A DNA stretch of 6,096 nt from Phycisphaerae bacterium (lineage in GTDB: Bacteria; Planctomycetota; Phycisphaerae; SM23-33), in contig JALHTV010000027.1 in the NCBI GenBank assembly GCA_022866005.1, positions 1 through 6,096 of the forward strand. The letters run 5' to 3'. The position numbers were made by a program, and so were the translations under genes. Under the pieces are notes generated by a model. The model had not been told where the DNA came from. It did no database searches and worked only from the letters and a program-made list of their open reading frames with translations. Shown piece by piece: positions 1 to 5,200 of the stretch. Every line of letters starts with the position of its first letter. Positions within the stretch are counted from its first letter, which is position 1.

Positions 1-578
1 ATGTTCTTGATCTTGTCTTCCACGTCGCCGTGGGCGTCGGACAGCAGCCTGCCGATACGCTTCACCTGCGCATCGAACTCGTCGCCCGCCTGGCTGACGA
101 CCTTGTGCCACTTCTCCTCAGCGTTGGCGCGGAAGCTCTCGGCACTCTTGACCTCGAAGGGCTTTTCGCGGGTCATGTCGGCGTTGGCGGTGGACAGCCT
201 CTGGGCGAAGGCGTCGGCCAGGCGTCCCGGGGTCAGCTTGCTCGTGTAGGCCGCCAGGAAATGGGCCTCGTTGGTCGCGTCGGCGCACAACTGGGCCGCT
301 CGGCGGGGGCGGTCCTTCTTCCAGGCCTCCTTGGCTGCGTCGAAGTCAGCCTGACGGGCGGTGGCGTAGGTGGCAATCTCGTTGCGGATCGCCCGCTGGT
401 CGCCGATGGCCCACACCCCATCCAGAATCCACCCGCCGACGTACACCGCCACAATCGCCCCCAGCGCCAGCAGCATCTTGCTGGGCTGAATGGCCATGCG
501 AAAGCTCTTGAAGATGTGCGTGAAGGCAAAGACCTCGTTCCAGTTGATCCGCCGCAACTCCTGCTGCTCGTCCGCCAT
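1..578 (-). CDS. Unrecognised single-pass membrane protein, C-terminus outside the window
   Basis: I do not recognise this family and assign no function. An open frame runs from an ATG at 578 to the left edge without a stop, giving 192 codons. The ATG is preceded by AAGGA (590-586) with a 7-nt spacer, which supports this start. Residues 1-34 are polar and contain an NWNEVFAF motif (12-19) and a basic patch (FKSFR, 23-27). Residues 35-56 form one hydrophobic membrane helix (MLLALGAIVAVYVGGWILD region). The rest is charged, rich in Ala, Lys, Glu and Asp, and likely helical. The basic residues before the helix suggest the N-terminus is cytoplasmic and the charged part outside, which is inference. 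Similar short N-terminal stretches followed by a helix occur, as I recall, in large planctomycetal membrane proteins. It has its own candidate promoter, so it may not belong to the chaperone operon. Confidence 0.8.
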   Translation of the reverse strand, partial: MADEQQELRRINWNEVFAFTHIFKSFRMAIQPSKMLLALGAIVAVYVGGWILDGVWAIGDQRAIRNEIATYATARQADFDAAKEAWKKDRPRRAAQLCADATNEAHFLAAYTSKLTPGRLADAFAQRLSTANADMTREKPFEVKSAESFRANAEEKWHKVVSQAGDEFDAQVKRIGRLLSDAHGDVEDKIKN

Positions 579-733
579 GGTTCAGTCCTTTCCTTCTTGC
601 GGATGCCCGTTTGCCGCGACCGGGCCGCGCCCTGCCGCCATCAGTCCGTGGGGGGCTTTGGGCCCCTGGAGATTCGCGTGCGAGCCAGCCTGAGACAGCG
701 TACACATCACGCCATAACTCCCCAGGCCGACCG
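579..733 (-). other. Probable 5' leader of the membrane-protein gene
   Basis: This is the stretch between the expected transcription start, just downstream of the TATAAT box, and the ATG at 578. It has no convincing small ORF. It contains a 5-bp hairpin, GGGGC at 652-656 with GCCCC at 662-666 and a 5-nt loop, and ends in the ribosome binding site AAGGA at 586-590. I recognise no riboswitch class in it. The length of about 155 nt depends on the promoter call. Confidence 0.4.
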
Positions 734-739
734 AGCGGC

Positions 740-772
740 ATTATACGTTGGCCACGGACCGTTGCCAGTCAA
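740..772 (-). promoter_or_regulatory. Candidate sigma-70-type promoter for the membrane-protein gene
   Basis: Read on the minus strand, a perfect TATAAT occupies 745-740 and TTGACT occupies 772-767. The two hexamers are 21 nt apart, longer than the usual 16-18, so the upstream box may be coincidental; TGGCAA at a 16-nt spacing is a weaker alternative. A perfect -10 hexamer in such GC-rich DNA, placed between a terminator-like hairpin and a gene start, is the main support. Confidence 0.5.
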
Positions 773-778
773 ATCCTA

Positions 779-794
779 CCCCCGGCCGCGGGGG
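779..794 (-). terminator. GC hairpin after the fmdB-like gene, possible operon terminator
   Basis: A perfect 6-bp stem, CCCCCG (779-784) with CGGGGG (789-794), closes a 4-nt loop starting one base after the fmdB-like stop codon. On the minus-strand transcript it is followed by TAGGATTTG, which is a poor U-tract, so a strong intrinsic terminator is not certain. Its position between the last operon gene and the next promoter fits termination or RNA 3'-end protection. Confidence 0.4.
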
Positions 795-795
795 G

Positions 796-1137
796 CTATT
801 TCTTCTTGCCCTTGCGCGGCGTCGAGGAGCCGTCCTTCCCCTTGGGACTTTCGGACGATGCATCGCTGGAGCCGGTTGGGGAGGATGCAGCCGTTGAGGA
901 CGATGCGGCCGCGTCGGCGGGCTTGTCCTTCTCGGCGGCCTTGCGGTAGGCGTCGCTTCGGTAGTCGGTCTGATAGAAGCCGCTGCCCTTGAAGAGGACC
1001 CCCGCCCCCGGCCCGATCAGCCGGCGGACCTTGTTTCGGCCGCAGGCGGGGCACCGGCGAATCGGCGCCGCCGTGATCGGCTGGAACCGCTCGAACCGCT
1101 TCCCGCACGCCTGGCATTGGTACTCATACGTCGGCAT
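796..1137 (-). CDS. FmdB-family zinc-ribbon protein (CxxC_CxxC_SSSS type)
   Basis: This 113-residue protein matches the FmdB putative regulatory family. The N-terminus MPTYEYQC is typical, and two CxxC pairs (C8/C11 and C29/C32) would bind one zinc ion as a ribbon. They are followed by a GSGFYQTDYR motif (51-60) and then a low-complexity tail rich in Ser, Ala and Lys (about 68-113), the feature that gives the family its SSSS name. The start has AGGAG at 1148-1152 with a 10-nt spacer. The gene is 55 nt downstream of grpE on the same strand and so probably the last gene of the chaperone operon. The family is named after a regulator of formamidase genes (FmdB), but the molecular role of most members is unknown. 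The tail ends in a lysine cluster (KGKKK) and looks disordered. The family call is firm and the role is not. Confidence 0.93.
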   Translation of the reverse strand: MPTYEYQCQACGKRFERFQPITAAPIRRCPACGRNKVRRLIGPGAGVLFKGSGFYQTDYRSDAYRKAAEKDKPADAAASSSTAASSPTGSSDASSESPKGKDGSSTPRKGKKK

Positions 1138-1165
1138 GACGCACTGTCTCCTGGGATCGCCTCGC

Positions 1166-1188
1166 CACCGGCCGCTTCGGCGGCGGTG
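1166..1188 (-). other. Stable hairpin in the grpE-fmdB gap
   Basis: CACCG (1166-1170) pairs with CGGTG (1184-1188), and CCGC (1172-1175) with GCGG (1180-1183), leaving one bulged G at 1171 and a 4-nt loop. The plus strand would give a C(UUCG)G tetraloop; the minus-strand transcript gives a CGAA loop. No U-run follows on the minus strand, so I read it as an RNA processing or stability element, or a partial attenuator, rather than a full terminator. Confidence 0.45.
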
Positions 1189-1192
1189 TGGG

Positions 1193-1792
1193 CTACTGGT
1201 CCTCTGGCGGCTCGCTGGGCGCCTCCTCCGCGGCCGGCTCGGCGGCTGGCTCCTCAGCGCGCCCGGAGACGACCACCGAGGTCGGACGGATCACCCTGCC
1301 CTTGAGTTCATAGCCCTTTTGCAGCTCGGCCAGGACCACTCCGGGGGGCTGGGCGTCACTGGGTTCGTGGTGCAGGGCCCGGTGCTTGTAAGGGTCAAAC
1401 GGCTCGCCGGCCGCCTTAATGACTAATAGCCCATACTGCCCCAGCGTCGCCACGGCCTTATCGTACACCAACTGCATGCCGACCAGCAGCGGATCGTCGG
1501 CGCCGTGGTTGGCCTTGGCCGCCTCCAGAGCCCGCTCCATATCGTCCAGCACCGCCAGCAGGCTCTTGATGAGATCGGCGTTGGCGAACTCGCGGGCGTC
1601 GGCGATGTCGCGCTGGACGCGCTTCTGATAGTTGAGGTAGTCGGCCGAGACGCGCTGCAAGCGAGCCAGCAGGTCGTCGCGCTCCGCGCGCAGCGATTCG
1701 GCCGCCTCCGGCGCCTGCGGGGGGGCGGCGCCCTCGGCCGGCGGGGAGGCGCCGGGGGGCTGGTCCTTCTTGCGATCGTGCTTCCTGCTCAT
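1193..1792 (-). CDS. grpE: GrpE, nucleotide exchange factor for DnaK
   Basis: GrpE dimers bind the ATPase domain of DnaK in the cytoplasm and release ADP, completing the Hsp70 cycle with DnaJ. The 199-residue reading has a disordered Pro/Ala-rich N-terminus (10-30), a long dimerising helix (about 32-95), and the C-terminal beta domain with the family signature: GEPFDPYKHRAL (129-140), then KGYELKGRVIRPTSVVVS (159-176). I chose the ATG at 1792 because GGAG (1805-1802) lies 9 nt upstream. A GTG at 1813 would add seven residues but has no ribosome binding site. After the beta domain there is an acidic, Pro/Ala/Glu-rich tail of about 22 residues (178-199), whereas E. coli GrpE ends close to the beta domain. 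The gene follows dnaJ by 30 nt, and no dnaK is present. Confidence 0.96.
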   Translation of the reverse strand: MSRKHDRKKDQPPGASPPAEGAAPPQAPEAAESLRAERDDLLARLQRVSADYLNYQKRVQRDIADAREFANADLIKSLLAVLDDMERALEAAKANHGADDPLLVGMQLVYDKAVATLGQYGLLVIKAAGEPFDPYKHRALHHEPSDAQPPGVVLAELQKGYELKGRVIRPTSVVVSGRAEEPAAEPAAEEAPSEPPEDQ

Positions 1793-1822
1793 CTGCCTGC
1801 TCTCCGTACGCACCGGGCGGAG

Positions 1823-2956
1823 TTACTTCCGCGCGGCGAAGTAGTCGGTGAGCGTCTTGAGGAAACTCTTGCGCTGGGGTGAAACGTTGGCGTCCTCGGT
1901 CTTGGCGAAGGCCTCCAGCAGTTCACGCTGCTTGGCCATAAGCTTCTTGGGCACCTCGATCACGACCTGGACCTGCTGGTCGCCGGTGCGTCCGCTGCGC
2001 TGCGACGGCAGGCCGCGATTCTTGATGGTGAACACATCCCCGTGCTGCGTGCCGGGGCGAATCTCCAGCGACTCGGCACCGACCAGCGTGGGCACCTGGA
2101 CCGTCGCGCCCAGGGCGGCCTGCGAGAAGCTGATCGGCACGCGGCAGATCAGGTCGTCCCCCTGGCGGACCAGGAACGGATGCGGCCGGATGCGCACATA
2201 GCAGTGCAGGTCGCCTCGGCCGGTGCCGCTGCTGGCGGGCTCGCCCTCCTCACGGATGCGGACCACCTGGCCGTCGTGCACGCCAGGGGGCACGTGGACG
2301 CTGAGGACGCGCTTCTTCTTCCGCCGCCCGCTGCCGCGACAATCGCCGCACGGGTCGGTCACCAGCACGCCCTTGCCGCGACACCGCGGGCAGGCCGTCA
2401 CGCGGATCGACACGCCGAAAAAGCCTTGGATCTGCTGATGCATCTGCCCGTATCCGCCGCAGGCGGAGCACTTGGACGGGCGCGTGCCGGGCTTGGCGCC
2501 GCTGCCACCGCAGGTGTCGCAGAAGTCCATCCGCGCGAATTCCAGCGTCTGGTCACTGCCGGTAGCGACCTGTTCCAGCGTCAGCTCCACCTCGGTCTCC
2601 AAGTCGTAACCGCGGTCGGCGGCGCGCTCGGCTGCGAACCCGGCCCCCAGCCCGCCGAAGATGTCCTGGAACATCGAGAAAATGTCACCGAAGCCCATCG
2701 ACGAGAAGTCATGCATCCCCGCGCCGCGCAGGCCCGCGTGGCCGTAGCGGTCGTAGGTGTGGCGCTTGGCCGGGTCGCCCAGGACTTCGTAGGACTCGGC
2801 CAGCTCCTTGAAGCGCCGCTCGGCCTCGGCCTTGTCGCCCCTGAACTGGTCGGGGTGGTATTTCAGCGCCCCCCGGCGGTAGGCGCGCCGGATCTCCTCG
2901 GGCGCCGCGTCGCGCCCGACGCCCAGGATTTCGTAATAGTCGCGCTTAGGGGGCAC
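1823..2956 (-). CDS. dnaJ: DnaJ (Hsp40), full-length J-domain co-chaperone with zinc fingers
   Basis: DnaJ delivers unfolded clients to DnaK and stimulates its ATPase. All family parts are visible in 377 residues: the J domain (5-72) with the essential HPD at 34-36; a short Gly/Phe region (about 80-108); four CxxCxGxG zinc repeats beginning at C146, C163, C189 and C203, which bind two zinc ions; and the C-terminal client-binding beta domains (about 216-340) followed by a helical dimerisation end. Length is normal for a class I (type A) DnaJ. The start is a GTG at 2956, giving MPPKRDYYEILGV, which aligns with the usual MAKRDYYEVLGV. It lies 7 nt after the groEL1 stop, with only a weak AGTAGG upstream, so translation is probably coupled to groEL1. 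Gene order is dnaJ then grpE, the reverse of many operons. Confidence 0.98.
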   Translation of the reverse strand: MPPKRDYYEILGVGRDAAPEEIRRAYRRGALKYHPDQFRGDKAEAERRFKELAESYEVLGDPAKRHTYDRYGHAGLRGAGMHDFSSMGFGDIFSMFQDIFGGLGAGFAAERAADRGYDLETEVELTLEQVATGSDQTLEFARMDFCDTCGGSGAKPGTRPSKCSACGGYGQMHQQIQGFFGVSIRVTACPRCRGKGVLVTDPCGDCRGSGRRKKKRVLSVHVPPGVHDGQVVRIREEGEPASSGTGRGDLHCYVRIRPHPFLVRQGDDLICRVPISFSQAALGATVQVPTLVGAESLEIRPGTQHGDVFTIKNRGLPSQRSGRTGDQQVQVVIEVPKKLMAKQRELLEAFAKTEDANVSPQRKSFLKTLTDYFAARK

Positions 2957-2963
2957 GGTGTGC

Positions 2964-4691
2964 CTACTCTACCGCGCGGGCCAGGAAGCTGTCAGGGGCG
3001 CCGAAGCCGCCGGCGCCCCTGGTGTGCGATCTCGATTGCACCGTCCCGTGGCTGCGGCACAGCGGGGGCTCGCGGACCGCGCCAGGGATGGGCTGCTCGC
3101 CCTTCTTCTTCTCGTCGTACTCGGTGACCATCAAGTCGGTGGTCAGCAGCACCGAGGCGACCGACGCGGCGTTCTGAAGCGCCGTGCGCGAGACCTTGGC
3201 CGGGTCGATGATGCCGGCCGCGATCATGTCCACGTACTTGCCCGTGGACGCGTCGTAGCCGATGTTGGCGCCCTTCTCGAGGATCTCGGCCACGACCACG
3301 TCCCCGTCCTCCCCGGTGTTCTGGACGATCTGCCGCGTCGGGGCCACGAGCGCCCGCAGGATAATCTCCACGCCGATCTTCTCCTCGCCCTTGGCCTTCT
3401 CGCGGACCTTTTTGACGGCCTGGAGGGCGTGGAGGAACACCACGCCGCCGCCGGGCACCACACCTTCCTCGCTGGCGGCCCGGGTGGCGTGGACGGCGTC
3501 TTCGATGAGGTCCTTGCGTTCCTTCATCTCCGTTTCGGTCGCGGCCCCGGCGTGGATGACGGCCACGCCGCCGGTGAGCTTGGCCAGGCGCTCCTGGAGC
3601 TTCTCGCGGTCGTAGTCGCTAGTAGTCTTGTCGATCTGGCCGCGGAGGGTCTCGACACGGGCGTCGATCTCCTTGCGCGTGCCGGCGCCTTCGATGATCG
3701 TGGTGGTGTCCTTGTCCACGACGATGCGCTTCGCTTGGCCGAGCATATCCAGCTCGACGCTCTCCAGCTTCACGCCCAGGTCCTCGCTGAGGAACGTCCC
3801 GCCGGTGAGGGTGGCGATGTCGCCCAGGATGGCCTTGCGCCGGTCACCGAAGGCCGGGGCCTTCACCGCGCACACCCGCAGCACCCCGCGCAGCTTGTTC
3901 ACCACCAGCGCCGCCAGCGACTCACCCTCGACGTCCTCGGTGATGATCAGCAGCGGCTTGCCGGCCGTGGCGGTCTTTTCCAGCACGGGCACCAGGTCGC
4001 GGAGGCTGGAGAGCTTCTTCTCGTGGATCAGGATGTAGGCGTCCTCCAGCACCGCCTCCAGCGTGTTGGGGTTGGTGAGGAAATAGGCCGAGATGTAGCC
4101 CTTGTCGAACTGCATGCCCTCGACGACCTTGAGCTCGTTGGCCGTGCCCTTGCCTTCCTCCACGGTGATCACGCCGTCGGTGCCGACCTTCTCGAAGGCC
4201 TCGGCGATGAGATTGCCCACGTCGGTGTCCCAGTTGGACGAGACGGTGGCGACCTTGCGGAGGTCATCGCTGCCCTTGACCTTGCGGGCCTGCTCTTTGA
4301 TGCTCGCGACCGCCGCCTCGACGGCCTGGTCGATGCCGCGCTTGATGGCCATGGGGCTGGCGCCGGCGGTGACGTTCTTGAGGCCTTCGCGGACGATCGC
4401 CTCGGCCAGGACCACCGCGGTGGTCGTGCCGTCGCCGGCCACGTCGGAGGTCTTGCTGGCGACCTGGTTGGCCATCTTGGCGCCCATGTTCTCGAAGGGG
4501 TTGGGCAGGTCGATCTCCTTGGAGACGGTCACGCCGTCCTTGGTGACCTTGGGGCCGCCGTAGGACTTCTGGAGCAGGACGTTGCGCCCCGTCGGGCCCA
4601 GCGTGACCTTGACGGCCGCCGCCAGCTTGGCCATGCCGTCCAGCATCGCCGTGCGGGCGTCGGCGTCGTACAGCATCTGCTTCGCAGCCAT
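2964..4691 (-). CDS. groEL: GroEL, second 60 kDa chaperonin, complete, with an atypical C-terminal tail
   Basis: This is an ATP-dependent cytoplasmic folding chamber subunit that forms heptameric rings capped by GroES. In its 575 residues the numbering tracks E. coli GroEL: D52 (TKDGV), the ATP motif GDGTTT at 86-91 with D87, and the ATPase aspartate D398 (EDAVHATRA). Apical residues that bind substrate and GroES are largely kept: Y199, Y203, F204, L237, L259, V263 and V264, with V at 234. It is therefore predicted to be active. The ATG at 4691 has AAGGAG (4704-4699) with a 7-nt spacer. After MVTEYDEKKKGEQPIPG (521-537) the protein does not end in GGM repeats. It continues about 38 residues into an Arg/Ser/His-containing stretch (CRSHGTVQSRSH, 545-556), with no resemblance to known GroEL tails. 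By rough hand count it is about 60% identical to the other GroEL over about 260 shared residues. Confidence 0.98.
   Translation of the reverse strand: MAAKQMLYDADARTAMLDGMAKLAAAVKVTLGPTGRNVLLQKSYGGPKVTKDGVTVSKEIDLPNPFENMGAKMANQVASKTSDVAGDGTTTAVVLAEAIVREGLKNVTAGASPMAIKRGIDQAVEAAVASIKEQARKVKGSDDLRKVATVSSNWDTDVGNLIAEAFEKVGTDGVITVEEGKGTANELKVVEGMQFDKGYISAYFLTNPNTLEAVLEDAYILIHEKKLSSLRDLVPVLEKTATAGKPLLIITEDVEGESLAALVVNKLRGVLRVCAVKAPAFGDRRKAILGDIATLTGGTFLSEDLGVKLESVELDMLGQAKRIVVDKDTTTIIEGAGTRKEIDARVETLRGQIDKTTSDYDREKLQERLAKLTGGVAVIHAGAATETEMKERKDLIEDAVHATRAASEEGVVPGGGVVFLHALQAVKKVREKAKGEEKIGVEIILRALVAPTRQIVQNTGEDGDVVVAEILEKGANIGYDASTGKYVDMIAAGIIDPAKVSRTALQNAASVASVLLTTDLMVTEYDEKKKGEQPIPGAVREPPLCRSHGTVQSRSHTRGAGGFGAPDSFLARAVE
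2993..3021. repeat. Perfect 10-bp inverted repeat inside the groEL1 tail
   Basis: CAGGGGCGCC (2993-3002) and GGCGCCCCTG (3012-3021) are exact reverse complements around a 9-nt loop. They encode residues 557-567 of the unusual GroEL1 tail. A second hairpin sits beside it: GTGCGAT (3024-3030) with ATTGCAC (3035-3041), a 4-nt loop and one G-T pair. Such paired hairpins are more typical of a spacer or transcript 3' end than of coding DNA. Confidence 0.7.
3520..3617. repeat. Segment sharing exact tracts with the other groEL (partner 5664-5761)
   Basis: Two runs are identical at DNA level between the paralogues in matching positions: 30 nt (3520-3549 and 5664-5693) and 41 nt (3577-3617 and 5721-5761). 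The sequence between them differs. The runs encode the conserved GAATETEMK and DYDREKLQERLAKL segments, and shared codons include a less-used GAA and CTC. Gene conversion is one explanation; strong protein conservation plus codon bias is the other. Confidence 0.6.
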
Positions 4692-4714
4692 GGATCAGCT
4701 CCTTGCCTGAATCT

Positions 4715-4800
4715 CGTAGCCAGTACCCAGGTGCCAGTAGCCGGCAAGACACCTCAGAGCCCTGTGGCTCCCGGGTACAGGCTATCGGGTACCGGGTACG
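4715..4800. repeat. Inverted pair of heptanucleotide arrays between groES and groEL1
   Basis: On the plus strand 4715-4742 reads as four heptads, cgtagcc, agtaccc, aggtgcc and agtagcc. On the minus strand 4800-4773 reads as four heptads, cgtaccc, ggtaccc, gatagcc and tgtaccc. The shared consensus is about NGTACCC. The arrays face each other, so TAGCCAGTACCC (4717-4728) can pair with 4773-4784 at 11 of 12 positions. Between them are a 5-bp hairpin, GAGCC (4757-4761) with GGCTC (4766-4770) and a CTGT loop, and a short AGGTG/CACCT pair (4729-4733/4750-4754). As RNA this could fold as a three-way junction. There is no U-tract, so it is not an intrinsic terminator. It fills nearly all of the 113-nt gap and ends 10 nt before the groEL1 ribosome binding site. 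It resembles a small non-autonomous or STRR-like intergenic repeat. Confidence 0.7.
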
Positions 4801-4804
4801 GGTT

Positions 4805-5095
4805 TTATTTGGTCACGACGGCCAGGACTTCCGTCTCGTGCAGGATGACGTACGGGTCGCCGTCGATCTTGATCTCGGTGCCGGTGTACTTGCCGTAGAA
4901 GACCTGGTCGCCCTTCTTGAGGATCATCGCACTGCGCTTGCCGCTCTCGAGCAGCTTGCCCGGGCCGACGGCCACGACCTTGCCGCGCTGGGGCTTCTCC
5001 TTGGCCGTGTCGGGCAACACGATGCCACCGGAGGTCTTCTCCTCCGCCTCGCTCTGCTTGACCAGCACGCGATCATCCAACGGTTTCACAGCCAT
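4805..5095 (-). CDS. groES: GroES, 10 kDa co-chaperonin
   Basis: GroES forms a heptameric lid on GroEL-ATP rings, closing the folding chamber and displacing client into it. The 96-residue protein is of normal length and starts with the family hallmark KPLDDRVLVK (4-13). The mobile loop is about 15-36, with the hydrophobic tripeptide IVL at 25-27 that docks onto the GroEL apical domain. The roof region and the final strand (DPYVILHETEVLAVV, 80-94) are intact. The ATG at 5095 has AAGGAG (5110-5105) with a 9-nt spacer. It sits between two groEL genes, so one lid protein probably serves both, and nothing in its loop looks specialised for one of them. Both flanking gaps carry heptad repeats. Confidence 0.99.
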   Translation of the reverse strand: MAVKPLDDRVLVKQSEAEEKTSGGIVLPDTAKEKPQRGKVVAVGPGKLLESGKRSAMILKKGDQVFYGKYTGTEIKIDGDPYVILHETEVLAVVTK

Positions 5096-5126
5096 GTCTG
5101 GTGTCTCCTTGGCGAAACTCGCAGTT

Positions 5127-5153
5127 CAATCCGCAATCCGAAATCCGAAATCC
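5127..5153. repeat. Heptanucleotide tandem array upstream of groES
   Basis: The plus strand reads caatccg, caatccg, aaatccg, aaatcc, nearly four copies of a 7-bp unit. It lies in the 105-nt gap between groEL2 and groES, 17 nt upstream of the groES ribosome binding site, and directly beside a hairpin. Its unit differs from the NGTACCC heptads downstream of groES but has the same length. Confidence 0.75.
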
Positions 5154-5154
5154 T

Positions 5155-5188
5155 CCTTCGCTCCTCGGCAGGCTCGGAGCTTCGAAGG
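5155..5188 (-). other. Bulged 10-bp hairpin after the groEL2 stop
   Basis: CCTTC (5155-5159) pairs with GAAGG (5184-5188) and GCTCC (5160-5164) with GGAGC (5176-5180), leaving a 3-nt bulge (5181-5183) and an 11-nt loop. On the minus-strand transcript it begins 12 nt after the groEL2 stop. It is followed by GAGGATTTCGG, not a U-run, so I read it as a processing, stability or partial attenuation element, or as part of the adjoining repeat. Confidence 0.5.
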
Positions 5189-5200
5189 ACAGGTCCGCAG

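Noticed and set aside
346..741. A 131-codon minus-strand frame starting at 741
   Set aside because: Its ATG overlaps the candidate TATAAT box, and it overlaps the better-supported gene starting at 578 in another frame. It has no ribosome binding site.
579..795. tRNA, riboswitch or small RNA in the 217-nt gap
   Set aside because: I found no cloverleaf, CCA end or known aptamer core, only short GC hairpins and promoter-like hexamers.
30..992. A 320-codon plus-strand frame across the membrane-protein gene and the fmdB gap
   Set aside because: It runs through two unrelated minus-strand genes and a promoter-like spacer, and its C-terminal part is low-complexity Arg/Pro.
1793..1813. GTG at 1813 as the grpE start
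   Set aside because: No ribosome binding site precedes it, while the ATG at 1792 has GGAG at a 9-nt spacing. The extra residues RTESRQ are not GrpE-like.
2042..3127. A 361-codon plus-strand frame opposite dnaJ
   Set aside because: It has Ala/Arg/Gly-rich antisense composition over a complete DnaJ, so it is a shadow of GC-rich third positions.
2958..4898. A 646-codon open frame on the plus strand opposite groEL1
   Set aside because: It lies antisense to a clear GroEL, is full of Leu/Val/Gly/His/Asp in the pattern expected from the complement of GC-biased codons, and has no domain or ribosome binding site I can see.
4692..5200. CIRCE (HrcA) operator in the gaps around groES
   Set aside because: I looked for TTAGCACTC with its inverted partner GAGTGCTAA and found neither arm. 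The expected place, upstream of the first groEL, is outside the window.
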